From DASQUP01 sp035641235 (lineage in GTDB: Bacteria > Actinomycetota > CADDZG01 > WHSQ01): 6,541 bases of DNA. Below the pieces are notes generated by a model that was given only the letters and a program-made list of their open reading frames with translations, ran no database searches and was not told where the DNA came from. The translations under genes were made by a program, and so were the position numbers. How positions within the stretch are numbered: the first letter of the stretch is position 1; each line of letters starts with the position of its first letter. Shown in pieces: positions 5,685 through 6,541 of this stretch. Location: positions 1-6,541 of the forward strand of contig DASQUP010000287.1 in NCBI GenBank assembly GCA_035641235.1. The letters run 5' to 3'.

Positions 5685-5690
5685 TATGTT
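5685..5690 (+). promoter_or_regulatory. -10 box of a leaderless promoter for the LLM oxidoreductase gene
   Basis: TATGTT matches TANNNT and lies exactly at -12 to -7 relative to the A of ATG 5697. The bases between it and the ATG (TCGGGC) contain no Shine-Dalgarno motif. The arrangement is the same as for the Nudix gene, supporting a leaderless transcript. No -35 box is evident. Confidence 0.45.
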
Positions 5691-5696
5691 TCGGGC

Positions 5697-6541
5697 ATGC
5701 GTGTTGGTGTGGGGCTGCCGAATTCGGTTCCCGGAACGAGTGGCCGCGCGCTCCTGGAATGGGCCCGGCGCGCCGAAGAGCTCGGCTTCTCGAGCCTCGG
5801 CGTGGTCGACCGGCTCGCATGGGACTGCTTCGAACCGCTGACCGCCCTCGCCGCGGCCGCCGTGTCGACGGAACGGATCGAACTCGCAACGACGATCGTG
5901 ATCGGACCGCTGCGAAACACCGCGCTCCTGGCCAATGAAGCGGCAACGGTGGATTCCTTTTCGGGAGGGCGCCTGACGCTCGGGTTGTCGGTCGGGGCAC
6001 GAACGGAGGATTTCGACGCCGCCGGGGTCGACCACCGCGGCCGGGGAGATCGCCTGACCGATCAACTCGTCGAGTTGCGGGGGCGCTGGGACGGGTCCTC
6101 GCTTGCGACCCGCCCTGCCCGTGCCGGGGGACCCCGGTTGCTGGTCGGCGGAACCAGCGACCTCTCCTTCTATCGGATGGCGCGTCATTCCGACGGATAC
6201 GTCCACGGCGGGGGGCCGCCGCGCGCATTCGAGCGCGCCGCGGGATCGGCTCGCGCCGCGTGGGTGGAAGCGGGGAGGCCCGGCGCGCCGCTCCTTTGGG
6301 GGCAGGGATATTTCGCACTCGGCGACGATGCGAAGGAGGCGGGCGAGAGGTACATGCGCGACTACTACGCATTTGTCGGTCCGTTCGTCGAGCGAATAGT
6401 CGAAGGATTACTCACAACGCCCCAAGATGTCCTTGCGTTCGTGCGCGGCTACTCCGAGGCGGGGTGCGACGAGCTGGTGTTGATGCCAGGGGTCTCCGAT
6501 CCCAAACAGTTGGACCGACTTGCCGAAGTCCTTGCGGGAGC
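5697..6541 (+). CDS. LLM-class flavin-dependent oxidoreductase (3' end outside window)
   Basis: An open frame of 281 codons runs without a stop from ATG 5697 to the window end. The N-terminus MRVGVGLPNS, AEELGFSSLGVVDRL (26-40), LATTIVIGPLRNTALLANEAATVDSFSGGRLTLGLSVGAR (63-102, several family blocks in a row) and the C-terminal GYSEAGCDELVLMPGVSD (251-268) identify a luciferase-like monooxygenase TIM-barrel protein. Such enzymes use FMN or, in actinobacteria, often coenzyme F420; which one, and the substrate, cannot be decided here. The Gly-rich PRLLVGGTS (146-154) fits the family's cofactor-phosphate-binding region. At 281 aa with family C-terminal sequence already reached, only a few residues are likely missing. 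It is divergent from gcdH across 91 bp, so the two could share regulation, but no pathway link is shown. Confidence 0.88.
   Translation, partial: MRVGVGLPNSVPGTSGRALLEWARRAEELGFSSLGVVDRLAWDCFEPLTALAAAAVSTERIELATTIVIGPLRNTALLANEAATVDSFSGGRLTLGLSVGARTEDFDAAGVDHRGRGDRLTDQLVELRGRWDGSSLATRPARAGGPRLLVGGTSDLSFYRMARHSDGYVHGGGPPRAFERAAGSARAAWVEAGRPGAPLLWGQGYFALGDDAKEAGERYMRDYYAFVGPFVERIVEGLLTTPQDVLAFVRGYSEAGCDELVLMPGVSDPKQLDRLAEVLAG

Overview
The window is high-GC DNA (GC not counted) with tightly packed genes, frequent GTG starts, overlapping gene junctions and TANNNT boxes placed for leaderless transcripts. Together these suggest an environmental actinobacterium or similar high-GC lineage. That assignment is inference from style and protein families; no rRNA or other taxonomic marker is present.

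Layout from left to right: (1) the last 36 codons of an acyl-CoA dehydrogenase on +; (2) a 214-bp convergent spacer with a strong symmetric hairpin, probably a bidirectional terminator, and short GCGAACAGAACG repeats; (3) mmsA, methylmalonate-semialdehyde dehydrogenase, on -; (4) a Nudix hydrolase on +, divergent from mmsA across 52 bp and apparently leaderless; (5) a four-gene minus-strand operon in transcription order: glutaryl-CoA dehydrogenase (gcdH), a crotonase-fold enoyl-CoA hydratase/isomerase, a Rid-family protein and a SAM-dependent methyltransferase. The operon's last gene meets the Nudix gene tail to tail with 7 bp between stop codons; (6) a 91-bp divergent promoter region; (7) a LLM-class flavin-dependent oxidoreductase on +, cut by the window end just short of its C-terminus.

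The theme is acyl-CoA and amino-acid catabolism. GcdH makes crotonyl-CoA from glutaryl-CoA (lysine/tryptophan/aromatic breakdown), the crotonase is placed to act on that or a related enoyl-CoA, and MmsA makes propionyl-CoA or acetyl-CoA at the end of valine/thymine or inositol breakdown. Roles of the Rid protein and methyltransferase in the operon are unknown; both are co-translated with the acyl-CoA genes through overlaps.

Points most worth a second look: the methyltransferase 5' end appears frameshifted at a run of five Gs; an identical 12-mer (TATCGTGGGGAC) lies just upstream of two separate start codons; the crotonase lacks both canonical hydratase glutamates; and the Rid protein lacks the arginine of the RidA deaminases. 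I see no CRISPR, tRNA, insertion sequence, phage gene or clearly new multi-gene system.
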